64,000 nt of DNA from assembly GCF_019063845.1 (NCBI RefSeq), contig NZ_CP077683.1:1054001-1118000 (forward strand). Direction: 5' to 3'. Made by a program: the position numbers and the translations under genes. Of this stretch, positions 17,662 to 25,917 are shown one piece after another. Each line of letters opens with the position of its first letter. Within the stretch, counting starts at the first letter, position 1. The DNA is from Geomonas subterranea. Its GTDB lineage: Bacteria; Desulfobacterota; Desulfuromonadia; Geobacterales; Geobacteraceae. The notes under the pieces are model-generated. The model had not been told where the DNA came from, made no database searches, and saw only the letters and a list, made by a program, of their open reading frames with translations.

Positions 17662-18345
17662 TTGGGGCCCGAATTCGATGTCCACATGTTGTGCCGCCTG
17701 ATGCTCGCCTCGTTCCTGGGGGGGCTGATCGGCCTTGAGCGTGAGATCCACGGCCGTCCCGCCGGGTTCCGGACTCACCTGCTGGTCTCTCTCGGGTCGT
17801 GCCTTTTCAGCATCACCTCGCTGGAGATCTACCGCATCTTCGGCAATTTCAGCGGTAGCGGCCCGGTCGGCGTCGATCCCGGAAGGGTGGCCGCCCAGGT
17901 CGTCACCGGCATCGGTTTTCTTGGCGCCGGCGCCATCATCCGCGAGCGTGCCTCGATTCGCGGCCTTACCACCGCTGCCTGCCTCTGGGTCGCGGCGGCC
18001 CTTGGCGTCGCCTGCGGCATCGGCCTGTTCTGGCTGGCCGTTTCTGTGACCCTGGTGGCGCTTGCGAACCTGCTGCTGCTGAAGGAAGTGGAGAAGCGGC
18101 TGTCGCGCGACACCTACGTGCTGGTCAAGGTCTGGGGGGAGGACCGCGGCGATTTCATCTCGCGGGTCTACGAGACCATGGGGGCAAGCGGCATCGAACG
18201 AATGGACGCCAAGCTGCAAAGGGACATGGAACATGGCGTCATGTTCCTGGAGTTCCAGGTGAAACAACCCAAGACGGCGACCTCGGCAGACCTCCTGGCG
18301 CGGCTGAGCTCCATCGAGGGGGTGAAGAGGGTGGGAATCGACTGA
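17662..18345 (+). CDS. MgtC/SapB family membrane protein
   Basis: A 227-residue inner-membrane protein. The first 140 residues carry the MgtC signature (LGGLIGLEREIHGRPAGFRT, LVSLGSCLFSI, VVTGIGFLGAGAII, GLTTAACLWVAAALGVACG) with about four membrane segments; the last 80 residues form a cytosolic ACT-like domain. Family members act in magnesium limitation and in modulating the membrane ATPase, but many free-living species have homologues of unknown role. TTG at 17662 has AGGAG within the end of the preceding gene, 3 bases after whose stop it starts. Confidence 0.85.
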   Translation: MGPEFDVHMLCRLMLASFLGGLIGLEREIHGRPAGFRTHLLVSLGSCLFSITSLEIYRIFGNFSGSGPVGVDPGRVAAQVVTGIGFLGAGAIIRERASIRGLTTAACLWVAAALGVACGIGLFWLAVSVTLVALANLLLLKEVEKRLSRDTYVLVKVWGEDRGDFISRVYETMGASGIERMDAKLQRDMEHGVMFLEFQVKQPKTATSADLLARLSSIEGVKRVGID

Positions 18346-18399
18346 CCCCGGACCTGTCTTGGTAAAAGGGGAAGGACTACTTTGAAAGGAGAACAGAGC

Positions 18400-18936
18400 A
18401 TGGCGGAACTAAAAGGAAGCAAGACCGAGAAGAACCTGCAGGATGCATTCGCCGGCGAGTCGATGGCGCGTAACAAGTACACCTACTATGCGGCGGTTGC
18501 CAAGAAGGAAGGTTACGAGCAGATCGCTGCACTGTTCCTCGAAACCGCGGAGAACGAGAAGGAGCATGCCAAGCTGCATTTCAAGGCGCTCTCCGGGCTC
18601 GGCGACACCATCACCAACCTCAAGGCCGCTGCGGCTGGCGAGTATGCGGAGTGGATCGACATGTACCCCCGCATGGCCAAGGAGGCCCGTGAAGAAGGCT
18701 TTACCGCCATCGCCGCCATGTTCGACGGCATCGCCGCCATCGAGAAGGCTCACCAGGAGCGCTACAAGGCGCTGCTGGCTTCGATAGAAGAGGGGACTGT
18801 CTTCAAAGAGGAGCTCCCCACCAGCTGGAAATGCCGCAACTGCGGCCATATCCACGAAGCGACCGACGCGCCGGACATCTGCCCGGTCTGTCACCACCCG
18901 AAGGGATACTTCGAGCGCGTGGCCGAAAACTACTAG
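18400..18936 (+). CDS. rbr: Rubrerythrin
   Basis: Reduces hydrogen peroxide in the cytoplasm of anaerobes using a diiron site and a rubredoxin centre. The ferritin-like part holds the paired Glu/ExxH ligands (AFAGESMARNKY, ETAENEKEHAKLH, AIEKAHQERY), and the C-terminal rubredoxin-like part has CRNCGHIHE and CPVCHHPKGYF. Length 178 is typical. ATG at 18400 has GGAG 9 bases upstream; the TTG at 18382 overlaps that site and is rejected. It has no operon partner. Confidence 0.94.
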   Translation: MAELKGSKTEKNLQDAFAGESMARNKYTYYAAVAKKEGYEQIAALFLETAENEKEHAKLHFKALSGLGDTITNLKAAAAGEYAEWIDMYPRMAKEAREEGFTAIAAMFDGIAAIEKAHQERYKALLASIEEGTVFKEELPTSWKCRNCGHIHEATDAPDICPVCHHPKGYFERVAENY

Positions 18937-19042
18937 CTCCATCGCGCGTGGGGGAGGGCTCCTCTCCCACGCGCATCCACGCTTGTCCCACATCTGGCCT
19001 GCCTCTACCCCGCGTGCGGTTTCTTGAAATCATCAAAATTCC

Positions 19043-19072
19043 TTGTATACGGACGAGTTTACATGCTATGAT
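19043..19072 (+). promoter_or_regulatory. Possible sigma70 promoter for the kinase-BON gene
   Basis: TTGTAT (19043-19048), 18-base spacer, TATGAT (19067-19072), 33 bases before the start codon. The -35 box is weak. Confidence 0.5.
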
Positions 19073-19104
19073 GCGGCGGTTTCTCATTAGCAAAGGAGGC
19101 TTGC

Positions 19105-19926
19105 ATGGCAATCATCACAATATCCAGGGAGATGGGTACCGGCGCCTATGCCATTGCCAAGGAACTGGCGAAAAAGCTCAAGTACACCCTCGTTGACCGT
19201 GTGAAGATCGAGGAACTGGCCCCCGCATACGGCCTCACCCCCGAGATCCTGGAACGGGTGGACGAGAAGCCCCCGTCATACCGGACCGCCGAGGACCGCC
19301 TCCAAGCCGCGCACCTTGCCACCATGGAACTCATCCTGCTGGACTGCGCCAAGAAGGGTAACGTGATCCTTTACGGAAGGGGCGCGCAGGATCTCATCAA
19401 AGTATTGACCAACGTGCTGAGGGTCCGCTTCATTGCGCCCTTTGAAGACAGGGTGGAAAAGTTCGCCGAAAGGGAATGGATCGACCCGGATCTGGCCCGC
19501 GAGCTGATCAGGAGAAGCGACCACCAGTTGGGCGGCTTCATCCATTTCTACTTCGACCGCGACTGGAACGATCCGCTGGCCTATGACCTCATCTTCAACA
19601 CCAAGGCTTCCAGTCAGCATGCCATGATAGAAGCAGTCATCGCCGCGTCCAAGGATGCCCGTCTCAAGGAAGGCGAGGAGGAGTCCATGGCGCTGCTCGA
19701 AGACCTGATCGTGGCCAAGAGGGTCGAGGCCGAGCTGCTCAAGTCTTCGCTGGCCCGGGCCCTTAAGTTCTGCATCAGCTGTGAGGACGGGGTGGTCACC
19801 TTGGCCGGCCACGTGCAGAGCGAGGAGGAGATCGAGGAGGCCATCGAGCTGGCCAAATCTGTCGAAGGTGTGAACGATGTCGAGAGTGAGCTGGATGTGC
19901 TCAGCTATAAGCCTGTCAAAGACTAG
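19105..19926 (+). CDS. Cytidylate-kinase-like protein fused to a BON domain
   Basis: A 273-residue protein. Residues 1-200 match the cytidylate-kinase-like family (ISREMGTGAYAIAKELAKKL, YTLVDR, GNVILYGRGAQDLI, FIHFYFDRDWND), which has an NMP-kinase fold but no proven substrate. Residues about 222-265 (DGVVTLAGHVQSEEEIEEAI, ELAKSVEGVNDVESELDVLS) look like a BON domain, usually found in envelope and stress proteins such as OsmY. There is no signal peptide, so the fusion is probably cytosolic. ATG follows AAAGGAGG. A bidirectional terminator separates it from the convergent PHP gene. Confidence 0.8.
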   Translation: MAIITISREMGTGAYAIAKELAKKLKYTLVDRVKIEELAPAYGLTPEILERVDEKPPSYRTAEDRLQAAHLATMELILLDCAKKGNVILYGRGAQDLIKVLTNVLRVRFIAPFEDRVEKFAEREWIDPDLARELIRRSDHQLGGFIHFYFDRDWNDPLAYDLIFNTKASSQHAMIEAVIAASKDARLKEGEEESMALLEDLIVAKRVEAELLKSSLARALKFCISCEDGVVTLAGHVQSEEEIEEAIELAKSVEGVNDVESELDVLSYKPVKD

Positions 19927-19956
19927 GGACTAGGGACTAGGGACGGGCAGCGAAAA

Positions 19957-20040
19957 AAGAGGGGCTGGGCGCTAGGTGCGCGGGGAGAAACCATTTCGGT
20001 TTTCCATCCCGAGCCCCCAGCTACCAGCCCCTTTGTTTTG
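19957..20040. terminator. Bidirectional terminator between convergent genes
   Basis: AGAGGGGCTGG (near 19959) and CCAGCCCCTTT (near 20022) pair across a long loop; T-rich sequence follows on both strands (TTTGTTTTG on plus, CTTTTTTCG on minus). A 7-base tandem (GGACTAG three times) precedes it at 19923-19945. Confidence 0.6.
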
Positions 20041-20047
20041 TCAGCCC

Positions 20048-20905
20048 TTAGCCTCTTTCCCTTTGCACCCGCTTCAAGGCCTCCACGCAGCTATAGGGGA
20101 TGGCCATGGAGCCCTTGCCGGTGCCCATGCAGATCCCTTCCTCGATGCCGTGGTAATCGGAACCGCCGGTCCAGATAAGCCCTTTTTTCCCGGCAATGGA
20201 GACCAGGAAGGCGCTTTCCTGGTCATTGCAGACGTTGTTGAAGGCCTCGACACCGGATAGCCCCATGGCGCAGAGCTGATCGATGATCGTGTTGAGCGTC
20301 TCGCGGTCGTTGGTGATGGTGGTGGGGTGGGCCAGTACCGCTACCCCTCCGAGCCTCTGTATGGTTGCCAGGGCGTCTTCCATCGGGAAGTAGCGCTTGG
20401 GCACGTCGCACGGGAGCAGGTAGCGCACGAAGGCGTCCTGCATGTCGCGGGCGTACCCCTTGCCCATCAGAACCTGGGCGATGTGCGGGCGTCCCAGCGC
20501 ACCTCCCGCCAGGGCTGCCGCCTCGGCACTGGATATGGGCGCTCTCCCCTCTGTGGCGAGCTTTTCGTTGATCCGTTCCACGATGGCGTCGCCGCGGGCC
20601 TCCCTCCTGTCCCGGAACTCCTTGAGAATCAGATGCAGTTGCGGATCCCTGTGATCGAGCAGGTATCCGAGCAGGTGTACGTCGCGGAAGGAGCCGTAGG
20701 CCACTGAAAATTCCACGGCGGGAAGCACCTCCACGCCGGCGGTCGCGCCCGCGGCGAGCGCCTCATCGATGCCGTCCACGGCGTCATGATCGGCCAGCGC
20801 GATCGCCTTGAGGCCCAGTCCCTTCGCCATGGCCACCAGTTCGGTCGGGGTGCGCACCCCATCCGAAAACGTGGAGTGCATATGCAGGTCTACCAGTTCT
20901 TTCAT
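20048..20905 (-). CDS. PHP-domain metal-dependent phosphoesterase
   Basis: A 285-residue member of the PHP family that includes YciV/RNase AM and nucleoside 3',5'-bisphosphate phosphatases. Metal-binding motifs in order are DLHMHSTFSDG, ALADHD, VLPAVEFSVAYG, VAVLAHP and GGSDYHG. A nucleotide or short-RNA substrate is likely by family, but not shown by sequence. The start at 20905 gives the usual MKELVDLHMHS with GGGGAG 4-5 bases upstream; longer versions from 21001 have no family support. It is convergent with the kinase-BON gene. Confidence 0.85.
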   Translation of the reverse strand: MKELVDLHMHSTFSDGVRTPTELVAMAKGLGLKAIALADHDAVDGIDEALAAGATAGVEVLPAVEFSVAYGSFRDVHLLGYLLDHRDPQLHLILKEFRDRREARGDAIVERINEKLATEGRAPISSAEAAALAGGALGRPHIAQVLMGKGYARDMQDAFVRYLLPCDVPKRYFPMEDALATIQRLGGVAVLAHPTTITNDRETLNTIIDQLCAMGLSGVEAFNNVCNDQESAFLVSIAGKKGLIWTGGSDYHGIEEGICMGTGKGSMAIPYSCVEALKRVQRERG

Positions 20906-21046
20906 GTGTCTCCCCAGAATTTGAATCCCGCCATTATAGGGCTTTCTCACGTTTGTGCAACCGTTAAGGGCGCACTTATCAGTTGCCTTGACCGGTACCA
21001 TCTAGTATAAGGAAGCATTACTTTTCAAAATGAAGCAGAGGTGTGT

Positions 21047-21271
21047 GTGGCGAAAACAAAGGGTATGGCAGGTGCGGTGTTCGCTCTGTCAACGTTCATC
21101 ATAGGTGGAATTCTCACCTTTACCGGTCTTGGCCTGATAGCTTTTATGAAGAACCAGGATCTGCTCGGTTGGGGCGAAGGGCGCAGCATCGGCATTCTGC
21201 TGGTTTGCGTAGGCCTGCTTGCTTCAATCATGGGGGTGCTGGTGATGCGCGTCATCACCAACAGGCTCTAG
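21047..21271 (+). CDS. Small two-pass membrane protein preceding nth
   Basis: A 74-residue hydrophobic protein with two predicted membrane segments (GAVFALSTFIIGGILTFTGL and SIGILLVCVGLLASIMGVLV) separated by a short polar loop (MKNQDLLGWGEGR). No family recognised. GTG at 21047 has AGAGG 6 bases upstream; the GTG at 21041 overlaps it. The stop codon is immediately followed by the nth ATG, so the two are probably cotranslated. Confidence 0.65.
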   Translation: MAKTKGMAGAVFALSTFIIGGILTFTGLGLIAFMKNQDLLGWGEGRSIGILLVCVGLLASIMGVLVMRVITNRL

Positions 21272-21928
21272 ATGAAGGATGACCAGATCCACCGGGCCGT
21301 TGCGATCCTGACCGAGGCGGTGAAGTCCTGGGTGAGTCCCGCGGTGACCATCGTCGCCACGCAGGACGGGGATCCTTTCAAGGTGCTGGTTTCCTGCATC
21401 CTGTCGCTCAGGACCCGCGACCAGACTACGGCTGAGGCATCCGCCCGCCTCTTCGCCCTGGCCGATAATCCCGGGAAAATGGCCTTGCTCGATCTGCAGC
21501 GTATCGAGAGCGCCATTTACCCCGTCGGTTTCTACAGGGTCAAGGCGGAACAGATCCTGGATATCTCGCGGATACTGTGTGAGCAGTATCACGGCGCCGT
21601 TCCCGACGACCTGGAGACGCTGCTCACCTTCAGGGGAGTGGGGAGAAAAACGGCCAACCTGGTGCTGACACTGGGGTTCGGCAAGCCCGGCATCTGCGTC
21701 GACATCCACGTGCACCGGATCTGCAACCGCTGGGGGTACGTTACGACAAAGACCCCTGAGCAGACAGAATTCGCCCTGAGAAAGAAGCTTCCGGCGCAGT
21801 ACTGGATTATAATCAACGATCTTTTAGTTACTTTCGGGCAGAACCAGTGTACGCCGGTTTCTCCGCGTTGCTCAACATGTCCGCTGTATCTGCTTTGTGA
21901 CAGGGTGTCAGTTGCCAAATCAAGATAA
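21272..21928 (+). CDS. nth: Endonuclease III (DNA glycosylase/AP lyase)
   Basis: Base-excision repair enzyme that removes oxidised pyrimidines and cuts the abasic site. The helix-hairpin-helix LLTFRGVGRKTANLVL contains the catalytic lysine, the aspartate lies in CVDIHVHRICNRWG, and the [4Fe-4S] loop is C-x6-C-x2-C-x5-C (CTPVSPRCSTCPLYLLC). Length is 218 residues. Its ATG abuts the stop of the small membrane protein gene. Confidence 0.95.
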   Translation: MKDDQIHRAVAILTEAVKSWVSPAVTIVATQDGDPFKVLVSCILSLRTRDQTTAEASARLFALADNPGKMALLDLQRIESAIYPVGFYRVKAEQILDISRILCEQYHGAVPDDLETLLTFRGVGRKTANLVLTLGFGKPGICVDIHVHRICNRWGYVTTKTPEQTEFALRKKLPAQYWIIINDLLVTFGQNQCTPVSPRCSTCPLYLLCDRVSVAKSR

Positions 21929-22037
21929 AACAGTGTTGCACAAACTTGCTCTTTGAGTATAATGGGGCCTTGAGCTTGAACAGCTGAATAAAGATGATAT
22001 CCGCTGGTGCGTTGCATCAGCCACTCTTGGGGGGATC

Positions 22038-22895
22038 ATGCTTAAAAAGATAGGTTTTGTGGGACTGGGCACCGTCGGTGTTCACATGGCAGCCAACCTT
22101 GCCAAGTCGGACTATCAATTAACGGTGTTTGACCAGGACGCAAGTGCGATGGCCGAACTTTCCAAACTCGGCGTGAAGGTCGGCGAATCGCCGATGGCGA
22201 CTGCCAAGGGGCAGGACCTGGTCATCGTCATCGTGCCGGAGAGCAAGTACCTGGTTTTTGGCGAGAACGGAGTCCTGGAAGGGATCGATCCCGGCACCAT
22301 TCTGGTCGACATGGGCACACACTGCCTGGAAACCATCGAGCGCATGGCCGAGGAGGCCAAGCAGCGCCGGGTCATGTTCCTGGAGGCGCCGGTCTGGGGG
22401 AGCAAGGAGCATGCGGCCAACGGTCTGCTCACCATCCTGGCCGGAGGCGACGAGGCCCTTTTGGGACGCTGCCGTGAACCTTTCTCCTACTTCGGGCTCA
22501 ATATCATCCACATCGGCAAGATCGGTGATGCGACCCGCATGAAGCTGATCGTGAACCTGCTTCAGGCCGAGATGATGCAGTCGCTTTCCGAAGGGCTCGT
22601 GTTCGGCGAGAAGATGGGCTTCAAGCCCGACAAGATCCTCGAGGTGCTCGATTCCGGCGGGGTCGCCTCGCCGCTGTTCCACTCCAAGGGGCGTTCCATT
22701 GCGCGTGGCGATTTCAGCCGCAATCTGGCGCTCAAGTATGTCGACTCGCAGATGCGCCGCGTACTGGAGATGGCCGAGAAACTCGGGCTTGATCTCCCTG
22801 CGGCCAAGACCGTGGCCGAAATTTACGACCAGGCCGTCAAGGACGGCAGAGGCGAGGAGGATTTCTCCGCCATCGTGAAACTGCTGCGCAAATAA
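22038..22895 (+). CDS. NAD(P)-dependent beta-hydroxyacid dehydrogenase
   Basis: A 285-residue member of the 3-hydroxyisobutyrate dehydrogenase family, closest in layout to glyoxylate/succinic semialdehyde reductases described in Geobacter. The Rossmann motif is GFVGLGTVGVHMAANL, the substrate loop EAPVWGSKEHAANG, and the catalytic lysine is in MKLIVNLLQAEMMQ near residue 173. The substrate-loop sequence PVWGSKEHA differs from PVSGG of classic members, so the exact substrate is uncertain. ATG follows GGGGGATC. A strong terminator follows. Confidence 0.85.
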   Translation: MLKKIGFVGLGTVGVHMAANLAKSDYQLTVFDQDASAMAELSKLGVKVGESPMATAKGQDLVIVIVPESKYLVFGENGVLEGIDPGTILVDMGTHCLETIERMAEEAKQRRVMFLEAPVWGSKEHAANGLLTILAGGDEALLGRCREPFSYFGLNIIHIGKIGDATRMKLIVNLLQAEMMQSLSEGLVFGEKMGFKPDKILEVLDSGGVASPLFHSKGRSIARGDFSRNLALKYVDSQMRRVLEMAEKLGLDLPAAKTVAEIYDQAVKDGRGEEDFSAIVKLLRK

Positions 22896-22918
22896 GTTCG
22901 CTTCCGGCACTGCTGCCC

Positions 22919-22950
22919 AAAGAGGCACCCCAAAAGGGTGCCTCTTTTTT
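22919..22950 (+). terminator. Rho-independent terminator after the hydroxyacid dehydrogenase gene
   Basis: AAAGAGGCACCC and AGGGTGCCTCTTT pair around a short CAAA loop, followed by T residues. Confidence 0.92.
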
Positions 22951-23091
22951 GTTTCTCCTCCCTTTTTCTATCTCCCCGCATTCATTACTTCTTCCACGCC
23001 TTTTAAAAATGAAAAAAAATTGTGTGTACAAAAATCTTCCTGCTGAAGTAAAAATAGATATTCAATTTTTTAGAGGTCGTCTGATTTCGAT

Positions 23092-23105
23092 TTAGCAAGT
23101 GCTAA
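23092..23105. promoter_or_regulatory. Palindrome TTAGCAAGTGCTAA upstream of ftsH
   Basis: A perfect 14-bp palindrome except for its central AG, 117 bases before the ftsH start in an AT-rich gap (22951-23222) that holds no gene. Its right half resembles a CIRCE half site (GAGTGCTAA), but CIRCE has a 9-base spacer, so HrcA control is only a possibility. Confidence 0.4.
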
Positions 23106-23193
23106 TTGTTGTTTCTACGCTTAAAAAACAATAAGCACATTTCACTGTTACGGTTAACATAGCTAAAGTTTGTATTGTATAAGCCGTGACGTT

Positions 23194-23213
23194 ATTACTA
23201 CTACAGTAGTAAT
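23194..23213 (+). promoter_or_regulatory. Hairpin directly before the ftsH ribosome binding site
   Basis: ATTACTAC (23194-23201), loop TACA, GTAGTAAT (23206-23213) is a perfect 8-bp stem followed at once by TGGAG and then the ATG at 23223. An AT-rich stem here could respond to temperature or a protein. Confidence 0.5.
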
Positions 23214-23222
23214 TGGAGAACT

Positions 23223-25028
23223 ATGGGGAACACGAGAAACAAGAAGCTTATGTTGTTGGGGCTGTCATTGAGCTTTTTGGCCGTGGCCGGATATGGCCTC
23301 TATTCCTGGCAACAATCACATGCTGACCATAGCAGGCAAATCAGCTACACCACCTTCATCCAGAAAGTTTCAGCCGGCAACATAGCCAAAGTGAGGATCG
23401 TCGGCGACGAGATCACCGCTCATGCCACAAACGGCGAGAAATTCAGCCTCTTTCTCCCGGCGGGCGCCTACCTGGGCGACCTGCTCATCGCCAAAAAGGT
23501 CGACTTTTCGTCCACACCTCCTTCCAGCGGACCCAACTGGTTCGAAATCGGTTTCCTGGTCGCCATAGCCGTCTTCCTGTTTGCGGTGCTCAGGCGTTTC
23601 ACCGGCATTGGTAAAAGCCGGGCCAGGATGGTCGACTACTCGCAATCGGCCGTACGCTTCGGCGACGTCGCCGGCGCCGAAGAAGCCAAGACGGAACTTC
23701 TCGATACGGTTGAGTTTCTGAAGGATCCCGAGAAGTTTTCCACCTTGGGCGGCAAGATGCCCACCGGGGTGCTCCTGGTAGGCCCTCCGGGAACCGGCAA
23801 AACCCTCATCGCACGGGCGGTCGCGGGTGAGGCCGACGTTCCTTTCTTCTCGATATCCGGGTCCGAATTCGTCGAGATGTACGTCGGCGTGGGCGCCTCC
23901 CGGGTGAGAGACCTGTTCGCACAGGCCAAGAAGGCGGCGCCCTGCATCGTTTTCATCGACGAGATCGACGCGGTCGGGCGCAAGCGCGACGCTGCCGCCG
24001 GTGGCGGCGCGAGCGACGAGCGCGACCAGACCCTGAACCAGCTGCTGGTCGAGATGGACGGCTTCGAGGTCAACGCGGGGATCGTCCTCCTCGCCGCAAC
24101 CAATCGTCCCGAAATCCTCGATGCAGCTCTCTTGCGGTCCGGGCGTTTCGACCGCCAGGTCACCGTGGGCTCCCCCGACATCAGGGGGCGTGAAGCGATC
24201 CTCAAGGTGCACGCGAAGAACGTCCCGCTGCACGAGGAGGTCGACCTGATGGTGATCGCCCGGGGCACCCCCGGCTTCTCCGGCGCCGACCTGGCCAACG
24301 TGGTGAACGAAGCCGCCATCCTCGCTGCGCGCTCCAACAAGGGCTCCGTCGAGATGATAGATTTCGACCTCGCCAAGGACAAGGTGTTGATGGGGGCCGA
24401 GAAGAAATCGATGGTCCTGTCGGACAAATTGAAGCTCTCCACCGCATACCACGAGGCCGGGCACGTGCTGGTGGCAAAGCTGACCCCGGGGTGCGACCCG
24501 GTTCACAAGGTAACCATCATCCCGAGAGGGCGGGCGATGGGGGTGACGATTCAGATCCCCGAAGAGGACATCTACTGCTACACCAAGGAGATGCTGGTCG
24601 CCCACTTGAAGGTGCTCATGGGGGGGCGCGCTGCCGAGGAACTCATCTACAGCACCACCACCACGGGGGCAGGGAACGACCTGGCACGTGCCACCGACAC
24701 AGCGCGCAAGATGGTCGGCGAGTGGGGTATGTCCCGCGCCTTCGGTCCCGTCGCTTTCGGGCACAACGAGAGCACCGACAACGGCGGGAACGCGAAGAAA
24801 GGCTTCAGCGACGTTACTGCCCGGGAGATTGACAATGAAATCCGTTCCATCGTCACTGGTTGCTATTCCGATGTGGTCGCCTTGTTGCGGAACAACATGG
24901 ATGCCCTGGAAAGGCTGACCCAGGAACTCGTTGCCAAGGAAACCCTCGACGCCGCAGAGATTGATGCCATTCTCGGATTGCCGCTGCCCGTTGAGGAGGC
25001 AGGGATGCAGGCTGCCGTCGCCGCATAA
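23223..25028 (+). CDS. ftsH: ATP-dependent zinc metalloprotease FtsH (paralogue)
   Basis: Membrane-anchored AAA+ protease of 601 residues. Two membrane segments (about residues 8-27 and 106-125) flank a small periplasmic domain. The AAA module has GPPGTGKT (187-194), [12 protein letters not shown] and the SRH segment [20 protein letters not shown]; the protease domain has HEAGH (410-414) for zinc. The periplasmic part and tail differ from housekeeping FtsH, and no ribosomal or folate genes are adjacent, so it may be a second copy with a special role. ATG follows TGGAG with 4-base spacing. Confidence 0.92.
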   Translation: MGNTRNKKLMLLGLSLSFLAVAGYGLYSWQQSHADHSRQISYTTFIQKVSAGNIAKVRIVGDEITAHATNGEKFSLFLPAGAYLGDLLIAKKVDFSSTPPSSGPNWFEIGFLVAIAVFLFAVLRRFTGIGKSRARMVDYSQSAVRFGDVAGAEEAKTELLDTVEFLKDPEKFSTLGGKMPTGVLLVGPPGTGKTLIARAVAGEADVPFFSISGSEFVEMYVGVGASRVRDLFAQAKKAAPCIVFIDEIDAVGRKRDAAAGGGASDERDQTLNQLLVEMDGFEVNAGIVLLAATNRPEILDAALLRSGRFDRQVTVGSPDIRGREAILKVHAKNVPLHEEVDLMVIARGTPGFSGADLANVVNEAAILAARSNKGSVEMIDFDLAKDKVLMGAEKKSMVLSDKLKLSTAYHEAGHVLVAKLTPGCDPVHKVTIIPRGRAMGVTIQIPEEDIYCYTKEMLVAHLKVLMGGRAAEELIYSTTTTGAGNDLARATDTARKMVGEWGMSRAFGPVAFGHNESTDNGGNAKKGFSDVTAREIDNEIRSIVTGCYSDVVALLRNNMDALERLTQELVAKETLDAAEIDAILGLPLPVEEAGMQAAVAA

Positions 25029-25049
25029 TCTGGTCCCCGGCAATCCACG

Positions 25050-25094
25050 ACATGACAAGGCCCCTCTGCGCATGGCAGAGGGGCCTTGTCATGT
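25050..25094. repeat. Perfect 20-bp inverted repeat after ftsH
   Basis: Arms 25050-25069 (ACATGACAAGGCCCCTCTGC) and 25075-25094 are exact inverted copies around the loop GCATG. It would form a very stable hairpin 22 bases after ftsH. There is no T tract, so it may be a processing or mRNA-end structure rather than a classic terminator. Confidence 0.85.
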
Positions 25095-25099
25095 ATGTG

Positions 25100-25311
25100 G
25101 CACGGATGCGAGAGGTCTTGCCACATGCGCGAAGGGTCCTGCAACGCCTGTTCGGAGGATGCTCCCGACAAACGCGAAAGGATCCCCGGCAAACGCGAGG
25201 GGGATGCCGGCTGGTGTGTGAGGTGTCCCGACCATCTCGGAGGGGGGGGGCTGACAGTTGCGGACGGTTTCCCGACTGTTGCGAGAGGTGTCCCGGCAAC
25301 TGCGCGAGGCC
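25100..25311. repeat. Degenerate 21-bp tandem repeat array
   Basis: About ten units with near 21-base period and consensus close to TCCCGRCAANTGCGAGAGG plus TG. Clear units begin at 25163 (TCCCGACAAACGCGAAAGGA), 25183, 25226, 25270 (TCCCGACTGTTGCGAGAGG) and 25291 (TCCCGGCAACTGCGCGAGG). Because 21 is a multiple of three, one frame reads 7-residue degenerate repeats (SRQTRKD, PRQTRGG, FPDCCER, CPGNCAR), but there is no plausible start or ribosome binding site. The remaining bases to 25415 hold the yehS leader only. Confidence 0.75.
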
Positions 25312-25415
25312 TTGCAAATCGAAAGCGCGCCTCAATAACTTAACTTGCAGACCGCATAGGTTAAATGCTATGTAGTAACCGGGCTGCGGCCCGCATGAAC
25401 AGACAGGAGCACCCG

Positions 25416-25895
25416 ATGACCAATAACGACGTCTTCCGCAGATTGCGCTACGCGCTGAACCTCAACAACCAGGCTGTTGTGGAGGCCTTCCGGCTTTCGG
25501 ACATGAAGATGGGGCAGGCGGACATCACCAGCTTGGTCAAGAAGGATGATGAGGAAGGTTTCCGCGAGTGCAGCGATGAGGTACTGCAGGCGTTCCTGGA
25601 CGGCCTGATCGCCTTGAAGCGGGGCAAGCGGGAAGGGGGGGATGGCACTACGCCCCCCTCATCCGCTCAACTGACCAACAACGACACCCTCAAGAAGATC
25701 CGCATCGCCCTGAGCCTGAAAGAGGACGAGATGCTGGCGATCTTCAAGCTCGCCAAGTTTCCGGTCTCCAAGTCCGAGCTGAGTGCGGTGTTCCGCGCCA
25801 AGGGGCAAGATAATTACAAGCCCTGCGGCGACCAGATGCTGCGCAATTTTCTCAAGGGGCTCACCATGAAATATCGGGAAGGTGCCCAGAACTAA
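25416..25895 (+). CDS. yehS: DUF1456 (YehS-like) protein
   Basis: A 159-residue cytosolic protein with two tandem copies of the DUF1456 unit: MTNNDVFRRLRYALNLNN at residue 1 and LTNNDTLKKIRIALSLKE near residue 84, each followed by a helix-rich region ending in CSDEVLQAFLDGL or CGDQMLRNFLKGL. The function of YehS is unknown. ATG at 25416 has ACAGGAG 7 bases upstream. It follows the 21-bp repeat array by 105 bases and precedes a small membrane protein gene by 22 bases. Confidence 0.85.
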   Translation: MTNNDVFRRLRYALNLNNQAVVEAFRLSDMKMGQADITSLVKKDDEEGFRECSDEVLQAFLDGLIALKRGKREGGDGTTPPSSAQLTNNDTLKKIRIALSLKEDEMLAIFKLAKFPVSKSELSAVFRAKGQDNYKPCGDQMLRNFLKGLTMKYREGAQN

Positions 25896-25917
25896 AGGCT
25901 GAAGGGAGGTTCACCTG

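Noticed and set aside
23092..23105. CIRCE element controlling ftsH
   Set aside because: Only one half matches CIRCE well and the 9-base spacer is missing; listed as a palindrome without naming the regulator.
25100..25311. CRISPR array
   Set aside because: Units are contiguous and degenerate, there are no unique spacers of 30-40 bases, and no cas genes lie in the window.
25052..25375. 107-residue frame reading the 21-bp array as a seven-residue repeat protein
   Set aside because: The start sits inside the loop region of a perfect hairpin, there is no ribosome binding site, and the repeats are too diverged to suggest selection on protein. Kept as a DNA repeat.
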